Part shown: piece after piece, positions 35,070 through 45,505 of the stretch
Position numbering within the stretch: position 1 is the stretch's first letter
Layout of the letters: every line of letters begins with the position of its first letter
Assembly (NCBI GenBank): GCA_001792895.1
Contig: MARA01000001.1
Span: 2,852,001-2,916,000, forward strand
DNA: 64,000 bases
From: Lentinus brumalis
Lineage: Eukaryota; Basidiomycota; Agaricomycetes; Polyporales; Polyporaceae
Direction: 5' to 3'
Notes under the pieces: model-generated
What the model was told of the DNA's origin: nothing
Seen by the model: the letters and a program-made list of their open reading frames with translations, nothing else
Database searches by the model: none
Made by a program: the position numbers and the translations under genes

Positions 35070-37220
35070 ATGCCCACCGCCGAGACTACGCTCTCTTCCC
35101 TGCTCCCCTCCTCGTCCTTCCTGCTCGCGTATGCCCTCCCGCTCTTCTTCCTGTCGCTACTCCTCACTCTGGCCGGCGCATTCCTCACTCTCGATCGCAC
35201 GCGCGCGTTTGCACCCCGATATGACGCACTCTCCCCGTCCGAGACGACCAAGATCCAGCATGCGGAGGTCTTGTTCAAGAGGATATTCAGGATAGAGGGC
35301 GGCATTGGCGGCATTGCACTGGGCTTCGTCACCGGAGGTTTGTCCAGCTCACGCTATAACGTATACACAAGTTCACAGATGTGCAGTCCACTTCACTACA
35401 TTCCTCGCCCTCCTCATCCCGAACGTCTCCACCTTCAAGTCCCTGAGCCCTGGCGCATTCCTCGCCGTATGGCTTCTGTCGGCCATCGCTTGCTCTATCC
35501 TGGCCGCAAGATGGCGCTTCGTGACCCTTGCGTTCGCTGGTATCGCCGGCTAGTGAGTATCCGTTTCATATCTGCGATAGGGTTCTTGGGGGTTCGTCGC
35601 AACACAGCCTGAGCACGTCGAGAGACTCGGCCGACACCAGGCATGGTCTGGTTCCCAGGTTTACTGTCATACACGCCATATGTAATGGCTGTGTATCTTC
35701 GCCGTGAACCGTCCAGCGGTGTCTCAATCATGGTATGCTATACGCAATCAAGCAGCACGCGACCCGACGGGCACCTTTCTGCACCAGATAATGGCTGAGG
35801 AGTTGTGTCTTCACACGGCACTTTCTTGAGGCCGACGATATGTTGAGGCCTGTCCAAGTCTTCCTGACTGAAACGCTGCGCAGGACATGTATTGACTGAG
35901 TTCATTCTCACAGCTCCACCTTCGCCCTTGCATTCGCGGTCATTCTGCACCCCTCCCTCCTCACGCGTCTTATTCTTGTGGCAATCTTCACTCCCATAGG
36001 CCTCGTGATGTGTCTCCTTCCCATTGCTCGTACACAGCATGTCTTCGTCCGCCTCGCGATGGCCTCAATTGGCGCGTTTGGCACCATTCTCGCAATCGCA
36101 CTTCTCGCACACATTTCATCCTGGACCGAGGTATGGGACCGGCTGTGGATCAAGGACGGGAGTTTCTGGGGCACTGGACAGGAGAAGGGACTGAGCGCGG
36201 CGTTCTGCCTGTTCGTCCTCGTCGGCGTTGCAAGTGACTGGTTCCTGAAAACGAAGCTTGGTGAGAACCCTGACGAGGTGAGTTTAAGCCGCACTCGCGC
36301 ATGCGACGAGACTAAGCTGACCTACGTCTATCTGCCAGAAGTGGGACAGTTATCTTGCAGACTACGCCGCCACCCTGCCCAACGCTTCCGATCGCGCGGG
36401 TCAGTTCCAGCCGCTACAAACCTTCTGGGGACGCCACTTCGGACACAACAAGGGCATGGACCCCGTCGGAAAGGACGTCATCTTCCCCACCGACGCCGAG
36501 CTGAAACTCCCGATCCCGGACTCGCCACTCAAGCTGTACAAGAAACGCTCGCTCGCCGGGCCGCATGCTTCTCCCCAAGACATCCCGCGTAGGTTCACCC
36601 CTCCCCAGGACTACCTGCGCAAGGATCGGCGGCCCGGGGTGAAAGGGCGCCACCGTACGCGCGAGCCTATCAAGTTCGAGCCCCTCGATCCTTACGCCCA
36701 GTCGGACTCTGACTCGGACGAGGACCTGAAGAAGGGCGTGCCCGCATTCGTGCGCTCGCCCACGCGCTCCGACTCGATGGCGACGCTCGCGGACGAACAG
36801 CCGGCCAGGAAGGCGAAGGACGACCCGCTCTCGGAGGATGAGCAAGACGTCACGGCCAACCGCACCCACTTCCTCCAGCGGCACAGTCTTGCGCACAAGG
36901 CTTCGACAGCCGCGTTTTCGCAGGCGGGCACGGGCTCGTCCGCCACGCTGACGCCTGCAGTGTTCACACCTGTTCCTGCGACGCCGTCGCTCATCAAGGC
37001 CGTCGAGCGTGTCAACGCTGCCCAGCGGGAGGCGTTCTCCGCTTCAACCGACGGGCTGCCGCTGTCGACGCCCATGACAGCGCCCGCGGAGCCGCGTCCG
37101 CACAACTGGAATGCGTTCTGGGACGAGGTGAAGACGAAGGCGGGACACGGTTTCCACCCGCATAGGCGGGATGACGATGTATCTGGTGCTGGTGTGGTTC
37201 ATGCTGCCCTGAAGCGGTAG
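35070..37220 (+). CDS. Multi-spanning membrane protein, DUF4203 (TMEM198/TM7SF3-like)
   Basis: Four exons (35070-35337, 35387-35552, 35914-36277, 36339-37220) give 559 residues. The first ~270 residues form about seven hydrophobic helices, for example FLLAYALPLFFLSLLLTLAG, FTTFLALLIP, FLAVWLLSAIACSILAA, LTRLILVAIFTPIGLVMCLL and FGTILAIALLAH. The glycine-rich GGIGGIALGFVTG loop is typical of DUF4203. The C-terminal half is cytosol-like, charged and Ser/Pro-rich (QSDSDSDED). Its function is not established. The second intron is 361 bp, several times longer than any neighbour. Confidence 0.75.
35553..35913 (+). other. Unusually long intron (361 bp)
   Basis: GTGAGTATCC donor and TTCTCACAG acceptor. 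Neighbouring introns in this window are about 50-75 bp. No snoRNA box pair is obvious by eye. Confidence 0.6.
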
Positions 37221-37752
37221 CACGTTACGACCTTCACGACCTCTCATGACATGCTGTCACGACCCCTCTCATGATTTAGTGATCTGCTAGTTCCTGCTGC
37301 TGTTGTTGCTGATCGTTTGACCTGACTTATTCGATACTGATATTGTGCTCGTATGAGCAGCTTCGTAGTCTCTTGTAGTAGTTGGACTGTTGCGTGCGCT
37401 GCAACTTGTTGTCAGCGGATCTCTGGTTAATGGATGTGTTGTTGATGATGTTTGTATACCCATTTTTGAGTCCGTCTTTAGGCTGCTCAGTCGTGATCGA
37501 ACATCATACATGGTATATTTCCGCGAGCAACATATGGAGAGGGCACATACAACAGCGTTCGTACAACGGATAGAGTGTGTCTGAGAGCATGGTAGCGGCC
37601 AACAGGATATAATAACACAATGGCAACGGCAAAATAAACACGATTTGTCCTTGCTGTTAGTTCTGCTAGACGAGGCAGCTACATACAGACTTAGCAAGCG
37701 AAGAGACATGAGGTGCCGAAAAATGTTTTCACCCTGGTATGCCATAGTGCAT
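37221..37752. other. Intergenic between convergent genes
   Basis: 3' regions only. Confidence 0.55.
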
Positions 37753-39352
37753 CTATGTCTTCCTCTGCAGCAAGGCCAATGAATGCTGACTGCCGCAAGA
37801 CGCTGCTTTCGCAGACCACGAGCCGCCAGTCCTGCGGACGACCACAGTTGGCGTCCTGACGTCGGCACCCTCGGAGTTAGTGCCGACCTGTCCAGTCGTA
37901 TCGCGACCCCAAGCGTACATGGCCCCGCTTTGCATGACGGCAAGGCTATTGTGGGTCCCGCATGCCACCGCAACGACCGGATCCTCATAATAGGGGAAGG
38001 GAACCAGGACGGGCTCCGGAATGTATCCGTCGGGATAGCGTGTTGAAAGTGTTCCGGTGAAGTCTGCTATCCCGAGCTGCCCGTCTACGTAGTTACCACA
38101 TCCGTACATCCGTCCGTCGGATGTGAGGAAGAGCGTGTGCTGAACACCGCCAGCGATCTGGACGATGGTTGCTCCCCCGAGCTCATCTTTACTCAGACCA
38201 AGGACTGGGAGAGGGGCCGGTACTATGCGGCCCTCAGAGACGGCGCCTGTGCCGGTCTGTCCATGGCCATTGAGTCCCCAGCCCCAGGTGGTCCCTTCCG
38301 TATCGACCGCGAAAGAATGGTCCGCACCAGCCCCGACAACCACCGCTTTTCGCGAGCGCGACTGCAGCACGACCCGCTCCGGAACGGTGCCTTTGATTAA
38401 GTGGCGCTCGAGGACACGACGACCGAGCTGCATGTATTCGCTCGACCCTGCACTGTAGACTTCACCGTTGGTGGTGAGGAGAAGGACATGGTTGTCGCCT
38501 GCTGCCACAGAAGAGATCTGTACTCCGGACAAGGCTGGAATGGACACCGGTGTGAACTGCTTGAGCGCGCTGGGAGAGAAGCCGAGAACTCCGTTGGAGG
38601 TCTCGATACAGTTCAGTGTCGTGAAGACTGTGGCCCGCTGAAACTCACTCGGTACGTCCCCCAGGCGCGCAGTTGACCTTTGCTATCGAGGGCAACGCCT
38701 ATACAATCACCGGCGGCAACTTTGACAGCACGGAAGCCTTCGTCGACGAGACTCTGCACGGGAACAGGGAGATGAAATGGAACGGAAGTCGCTTCGTCGA
38801 CTTCAATGGTCGTGTGTCCTTTAGTGATGGTGATGGTGCGCCGTCCAAGTTCAGCATTATCGTTCGTGCCGCACGTCCAGACCTAGGTGTTGATCAGCGG
38901 GATCGAATGGCAAGGACATGTAGAGTGCAACTCACGGTGCCTTTCTCATCGACGAACACAGAGTGGAGTGCGCCCGCAGCGACGCTCTCAATACCGGCTT
39001 CTGGACCGCCAAAGGCGCCTCCGGCTGCGACAGATTCCATGTACTGATTCCTCCGCGGTTTAACCAGGTTCAAGGCGAGGACGTCGGCACCCATTCCGAG
39101 CTGGCCAGAGTCGCCTGCACCCCAGCAAAATACCTGCCAGCTAGGCCGCTCATGTGTGGGGGCCAGAGGGAGCGGGTTAAGCCATTGCTCACCTGGAGCA
39201 TCCCCATGAGCTGGGCCGTTGACCACTGGCGCAGCCTTCCTGCGTGCGGGTGCACGACGCATCTTCAAGGCTGGAGGAGGGGATGGAGATGCGGGCCGTG
39301 TTCTACGAGTTGTCCGACCGTTGACCTTATTGGCGGCAGATCTGGGGGCCAT
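37753..39352 (-). CDS. PRP20: RCC1-family Ran guanine-nucleotide exchange factor (Prp20/Pim1)
   Basis: Three exons (39352-38936, 38882-38649, 38601-37753; introns 53 and 47 bp) give 499 residues. A basic Pro/Ser/Arg-rich N-terminus (nuclear-localisation type) is followed by RCC1 blades: VFCWGAGDSGQLGMG, VWTCGTNDNAELGR, VYSAGSSEYMQLGR, WGWGLNGHGQTGTG, MYGCGNYVDGQLG and MYAWGRDTTGQVGTN, each with an IxxVAAGxxH-type turn. The seven-bladed propeller exchanges GDP on Ran on chromatin and so sets the nuclear transport gradient. It is divergent from the RPA3 gene, 477 bp between starts. Confidence 0.9.
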
Positions 39353-39829
39353 GGCAAGAACGACGTTCAGTCTCCTTATGAGGAGGTTGCAGGGAAGGCA
39401 GAGGTGAGAGAAGAAAACTGTGGGGTACTTTCAGTTAGCCCTCGTCACGCTTTGAGTGTGGTCCAAAGCTCAATGTCAAAATCCACCAACGGTAAACGGG
39501 ATCTCACCAGTCGGCTAGTTCTCCGAGTCGGCCTGTGCGAAGCCGACGTCTTTCAAACTTCGTCAGTCGCTCTAGCTGGTGCAAGTATGGGCGGGCAAGG
39601 CTTGCAATCTGAGTTGAAGGTCAAGCACCTCACTCAGACTCAGAGTCACCTATGTAGTCCTCATGCACTCACACTGCACAGCCTCGCACGCGGGACCGAC
39701 ACGCCCTGTCACCGTGACGCCACGCGTTTTGTGTCACGCGTCGCGTCCACACGCGCCGTGGTTTCTTTGCGGGCGCGCCACCGTCTGTTCCTCTCGCTCC
39801 CACCGACCCGATTCAGCATTACACCCAGG

Positions 39830-40351
39830 ATGGCCGATAAACGTACACCGCGCGTGAACAAGGCTCTTATGGCCAACTACAGAGGCCAAACGGTCAGGCT
39901 CATGGCCAAGCTGATCACCGTCCGTCTCCCGCTGGCTTGACCATCGTTGCCCTGGCTGACGGACTGCCCTCTGCAGTTCAAAGACGGAAGGGCAATTGTG
40001 GGGGCGTCTGATGGCGGGGAAGTTGAGGTGGCCCTTCCGAAGGTATGGCTCGTTCCTCCCAGTACCAGTGTTTTCCCGTGTCCCACAGGAATCAACGTCA
40101 CATCCATATGTATAGAACGAGAACTTCGACTGCGCACACGTCGAGATCATCGGAAAGGTTGAGGACGAGCGCACGATTAAGATGCTAGGGCACGTGAAGA
40201 TGGGAGACGACGTCGGTGAGTCCGCGCCTCAGTCAGCCCCAGCGGCGGCGAGGTATTTCGGTATAGCTGATGACACGTCGGAATAGACATGAAGACTTGG
40301 GATCAGATTCTGCAGGTCTGGCACAACCCCCGGTTTGCGCACATCTTCTAG
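39830..40351 (+). CDS. RFA3: Replication protein A 14-kDa subunit (RPA3/Rfa3-like OB fold)
   Basis: Four exons (39830-39919, 39977-40042, 40116-40215, 40287-40351) give 106 residues, the size of Rpa3. The order fits a single OB fold: VNKALMANYRGQTVRLMAKLI, DGRAIVGASDGGEVEVAL, CAHVEIIGKVEDERTIKML and a C-terminal helix WDQILQVWHNPRF. RPA3 is the structural small subunit of the single-strand DNA binding heterotrimer. The identification is by fold pattern; sequence identity in this family is low. Confidence 0.75.
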
Positions 40352-40766
40352 CCACCTGGAAGCATGCGCAACCGCCCTTCGTATGTCGATGTTCTCCCAT
40401 TTTGCCAGGCGACTAACAACAATCGTTCAGACTTGTATTGTTAGGACTCCTTTCTGCTCGTCCGACTACCTACAGCGAGATATCAGATTGCAACCCTGGG
40501 TCCCTGTCTTTCGCCGTGCATCTTGTATGGCGACATCGTCCGGATCGCCGAACGTGCAACCCATCCAGTCGTGGACTGGACAAACGTTGGTTGGTTCCAC
40601 GTTGCCATCCGCGGCGAGCGGCCCTCGACAATCACATCACATACTCCGGCTATTCGACGTTGCTATGAGAAGTGCGAATCTATTGTACTACAGTACGAGG
40701 AAACAAGTGTGAATCCGGCGTCGGCGAATGTGTCAGAATCTATGTACAGTCCCGGTTCCCAGACGA

Positions 40767-42474
40767 TTACCGCTGTCCATCTGCCGTCACATCGTCAGCA
40801 ACTCTGTAATCAATAATTCCGATGACAACGCTCGACACTCACAAGACTTGCTCTCGTACTTGCCGACCCCAACGATGATGTTCGCGGGCTCCTGCGCCTT
40901 ACCCTGGAAGTAATTCTCCAAAATCTGCTTCGTCCCGGCCGCATACCGCGCCTGCGCATCGAGCGTCGTCCCAGAATAATGCGGGGTCATGCCGTTACCG
41001 CCCCCCAACGGGTTCTTCATGTAGCGCCATGGGTGGTTCTTGGGCGCAGGCTGGACGTTCCACACGTCACCGGCGTACCCGTTCAGCTGGCCAGACTTCA
41101 GCGCAGCAGCCACGTCTTCAGTGTTGCAGATCGCGCCGCGCGCGGTGTTGACGAGGTACGCACCCTGCCGAAGGGGAGATCAGAGTCGACAAAAGACAGT
41201 GACGATTAGGGTGCATCGCGTACCTTCTTGAAGTGCTTGAGGAGGTCGGCGTTGATGAGTCCCTTCGTACCCTCGTGAAGGGGCGCATTGACCGTGACAA
41301 TATCACACTGCCAAACCGTCAGTCTGTGTGCTCCTCTGATGACTACTACAATGGACCGACCTGAGAGACGAAGTCCTTAAGGTCCTCGACCCGGCGTGCA
41401 CCGACCTTCGCAGCCGCGTCTGTGCAGTCTTTAGCGACCATACGTATACTCTCCTATGACACGCCCGACGCACCTGTCGAAAGGGGGTTGTAGTCGTAGT
41501 AGAGCAGCTCCTTCGGGTTGAACGGCCGGAGCCGCTCCAGAACCAGGCGCCCAATCCGCCCAGCCCCGAGCGTGCCAATGACCTTGCCCTCGAGGTCGAA
41601 CGCGTTGCGCGCAATGTCCGAGACCTGCCACTCGCCCCGCTCGATCATCTCGTGCGCAGGCACGAAGTTGCGCACAAGCAGCAGGATGTTCATCATGACG
41701 TGCTCGGCCACGGAGGTGACGTTCGACCCGGTCACCTCGAGCACTTGGATGTCGCGCTCGACGGCCGCGTCCAGGTCGATGTGGTCCGAGCCGACGCCCG
41801 CAGTCACGCAGACCTTCAAATTCTTGGCCTGGAAGAGCGCACAGGGGAGGTCAATGACTGAGTTGTGGAGTTGGAGCTTCAACTCGCCTTATCGACTAGC
41901 TCCCGGGTAAGGTAGCCAGGGTGGAAGGGCGTTGTGATGAGCACCTCCGCCTAAGAAGGGATGCAAGAGCTGAGGATCAGCCGCATCAGTCCACACTAGG
42001 GCTACGTACATCCTTGATATGTTGCTGGAAAACACTGTTCGGGCCTTCCTTGTCATCGGTGACCTGAGGGCCTTCGGTCAGTGGGGCGTACGGAAACAAT
42101 TGCATAAGTGGATCCGTACAATGTACTCGTGGCCTTGAGATTCGAGCCAAGAGCGGATGCCGAGCTGGTTCTCAAGTCAGTGATGAACTCATACAGGACG
42201 TCGCACGCCGTATACCTGGTTCTCAACGGTGCCGAGCAGGCGGGGTTCCTGCTTGGCGGCTTCACCGCCTTTGTAGAGAACGGCCAGAATCTGTGCACGT
42301 GTGTCAGACGGGGGTCGACGGGGGCAAGCAAGCCCAACTTACCTTCATCCCGGCGTTCCCGCTGTGGTTGACGGTCGGTGCGAGCGTACGGCCGTTGAGC
42401 ATACGAGGCGTCGCGGCGGCTGAAGAAGACAGGCCGCGCTTGACGGCAGAAGCGGAGGCGTTGAGCAGAGACAT
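40767..42474 (-). CDS. FDH1: NAD-dependent formate dehydrogenase
   Basis: The protein starts [15 protein letters not shown], a Ser/Ala/Arg-rich leader suggesting mitochondrial targeting, then [11 protein letters not shown]. It continues with [23 protein letters not shown], the catalytic-domain segment [36 protein letters not shown] and the Rossmann motif [12 protein letters not shown]. The C-terminal FDH signature is [18 protein letters not shown] with the acid-base pair region [13 protein letters not shown]. The last exon appears to be only a few codons (YGQR, stop at 40767). FDH oxidises formate to CO2 with NAD+. One intron (41829-41887) starts GCGAGT rather than GT, a GC-AG intron. Confidence 0.92.
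41829..41887 (-). other. GC-AG intron in formate dehydrogenase
   Basis: The exon ends GATAAG, the intron begins GCGAGTTG and ends CTTCCAG, and the next exon begins GCCAAGAAT. Splicing here gives VDKAKNLKV, the family sequence. No GT donor in the neighbourhood gives that join. Confidence 0.65.
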
Positions 42475-42582
42475 GCCGGGCTGTCAGTAAAGGAGGTGTG
42501 TTGCCGGTGAAAGCGGTAGGAGTGCGTTCTGATGCTGCTTATGAGTAGGAGTGGACTGTTGTTGGACCATAGCAAAATGCCT

Positions 42583-42596
42583 GGGTATATATACAT
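42583..42596 (-). promoter_or_regulatory. TATA box of formate dehydrogenase
   Basis: ATGTATATATACCC on the minus strand, about 110 bp upstream of the ATG at 42474. A strong TATA box fits a highly or inducibly expressed gene. Confidence 0.55.
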
Positions 42597-42599
42597 ATC

Positions 42600-45440
42600 C
42601 CCGCACCCGCGACCTTGGTCGGGAGACCCGTAGCGCAATACAGTCCTTGGTGCGAGTGCATGGACGCTCCGAGTACACGCGAAGGCAGGTTCACTGGGGA
42701 GTGTTTAGGAAAGGGCGACGGGGGTCATGTGCACGCCTTGTTTTGCTCCCGATATCCGCCCATGGCCGACGAAGGCGTCAAAGGATGCTGTAGATACGTT
42801 CCGGACTGCTACGACACGCGCACCGAGCGCTGTGGGACGGTAGCTGACGGCGATCAAAATAAGTTCTTCAGGGCAAGTTCGAAGCTTACTGTAGTGCCTT
42901 CATGAGTGACATTTAACACAGAGAGCTCAAGTATATGAACTCACCTCGTAGCACGTACGAATCACGGATTCCTCCGAGCTGCTCCGCATCACTAATTGAC
43001 TTCCGACTGAGAGAAGGGACATATAGCAAATCTGAAGAGACACTGATATTGCGAACCACTGCCTCGTAGCTCGCAGAACTCAGCAGGGTTCGCAAGAACG
43101 ACAGTCGACTCGGGTGCAGCCAGGCGGCGCTCTTGACGCGTTACGTCACGCGTCGTGCATCCCGGATTCACCCGACTCGGTACGTCCCAGAGCCAACTTC
43201 AGCCGTATGATCACCTTTGACAGCATGCCAATCACTGTGCGCCGAAAGCTAGCACCTGCACGGTGCCTGCACAACTGCCACGTCATACAGGCGAAGTACA
43301 GCATATTAAACTGTGCAGGTGTCCGGGTGCTCCGCGGCTGGCCGACCATGGCATCATCGTCCTGGGAAACATCACACATGCCCCCACAAATATAGCACCT
43401 TCAAAACCACCGGAAACACGAGGGTGGGAAGGCATGCGAATGAAGCGGATCTACGTACTTACTTACAAACGGTGTGCGGGGCACGGTGCAACTGCGTGTG
43501 GACACAGCGTCCACAACGTGGATCGATGCAGCGTGCTAGCTATAGCTGCAGACACAGTCGTGCAGTCGCTCGCTGCTCGTCCAAAGACTAGGCGCGCGGT
43601 GACCGAGGGCCACAGCCCCACACCGCGACCGTCTTCAGACTCAGATCGAGGGGCACGGCGCTGCACAGTCGACGGCGGCTCGCCGCTCCCAGTCACCTCC
43701 AGGCCATGCGAGATGGCTTCGATTCGGGGGCGAATCACTGTCATCCTGACGGATTGCCCGTGCGCAGCATGGCTGGATCGCAGGAGGAGGCTCTGTGGAA
43801 TAAGTAGTCAGTCAGGACACATGCCACTGCGCGGAAGCTGCGGGATAGCATTTGGCGTCTCACCGGCAGCAGGTAAGTACTCCAGTGTGGACACTGGACA
43901 AGACATCCAATTCAATCCATCGCCCCTACGACGAGCATGCACCCGGGTTGGCGGATGCCACGTACTGGAAGAATGTTCAGTATGATGGAAGGTGGACATA
44001 CACGCCTATGCAAGGGGGACTTCACCGTCGTAGATCCCAGTGTTGTGCCCTGTTGTACTGCGGCAAACATGAAGAAGACCTAGCCGCTTCTCCGTCAACT
44101 TCGGTGCCAGGGTCGAGCGTCGAGCGTCGCGCCAGCCCTGATGTGGTCGAGAAGTCGTCTCATGCTGTGCTAAGTCGACGATCGGGACCGACGCGATCCT
44201 TGGTGCCTCAGGGTATGTACCGGTCTCGGTCGGGGTACGTTTCCCCGCAATGCCGACTCCGGGGTCCGGGAATGTGGTTTTCGTGTTATCGCTCGATGCA
44301 ACTGGTCGTAAACAGTATCCAAGCTGTCGAAAGCGTCCTCTGTGTGGGCCCGGGAGTCCCAGAAGTAGTAGCGGAGTAGCAAGAGGCAACTGGCGGACGT
44401 ACTCTGGGCAGCACCTCAAGCCAGCGACCAGCCGGCTTGCGAGTCACGGTCGGCTCCGGTACCAGACAAGAGCTAATCAATGAAGAAGTCAAGGTGAGTC
44501 GGTCGAACATTGTCCTGTCGCACAGCCAAGTGCCCGTCTACGTTTCGGACGGCGTGGAAACACCTGTGAGCGGTCACAGCAGTGATGAGCGAGTGGGCGG
44601 ACGACAGCTACACGCGCTCCAGTCGTGACCGGGGTAACAGGCCAGGATGGCCACCGTGAAATGAACGGGAGTCAGACTCGAGTGCGCAGTCGGTCGGAGG
44701 TGTCTCGTAGGCACCGCTGTCGAGTTGACTCTGCAGGCGCGTTCGAGAAGGTTGGAGCATGCGGAAGCTATGTCTGAGAAGGTTGACGCAATGGATGCCG
44801 ACATACGTTGCAACATGGCCTGAGGATGGACATGGGAGATCGATGAGTTCAAGTATCTGCGCACAGCTTCTGAGGGCACTTGTTAGCGTTGCCGGCCGAA
44901 TACGCACTCTGATTGCACCTAGACAAGGCTCCGGCTGCGGCGCGTCGAAGGCTCTGCGTGTGTGACTCGACGTGTCTCGCCGCGGGACCGTGACGGTAGC
45001 CATGGTTGTTATGCAGCGTACAACCCATGCATATCGTACCAGATTAGCTGGCATGACAGAAAAGCAAACATCAGCGGAGAACACCCGCATTCGGCATTCT
45101 AACCAGCGACCGCCGCCAAGCGTGCAGACCCCGCGGCCCGTGGGCCCCGCAGTTCCGAGCACGTAAGGCTGTCGTGTCAGCGTCCCTGCGTCCCGTCCTG
45201 CTCCCCGCGCCAGATCCTCGCATCTGCCCTGCGCTGCCCCAGAAGTCGCTGGAACGCTGGCGACGTGTATGTTGGGGCACGGCGGCCAGGAAGAAGGCGA
45301 GTCAGTGGGAGAAAGAGGGACGAGATGGAGATCGCGGGGGGAGCGGAGACGCCGAGCGGCCGCGTAATATTAATTGGCAATGATATAAACGGACAGGCCC
45401 ACAACGCTCCCCGCCTAAGCTTGTCCTCCGCCCAGGCCGT
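42600..45440. other. Long stretch without a recognisable gene
   Basis: 2.8 kb separates formate dehydrogenase from the ABC transporter. Several 60-240 codon frames exist on both strands, but none shows conserved motifs, and their composition is that of random GC-rich frames. No TIR, LTR or retroelement motif was seen. It could be a regulatory region, a non-coding transcript or decayed sequence. Confidence 0.45.
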
Positions 45441-45442
45441 CT

Positions 45443-45452
45443 GCTATATAGT
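45443..45452 (+). promoter_or_regulatory. TATA box of the ABC transporter
   Basis: GCTATATAGTCC about 60 bp before the ATG at 45506. Confidence 0.5.
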
Positions 45453-45505
45453 CCGCGCTTCGTCCGCCAGGGACCTCGCATCTGCGGTTTTCTTCTTTCC
45501 CCACT

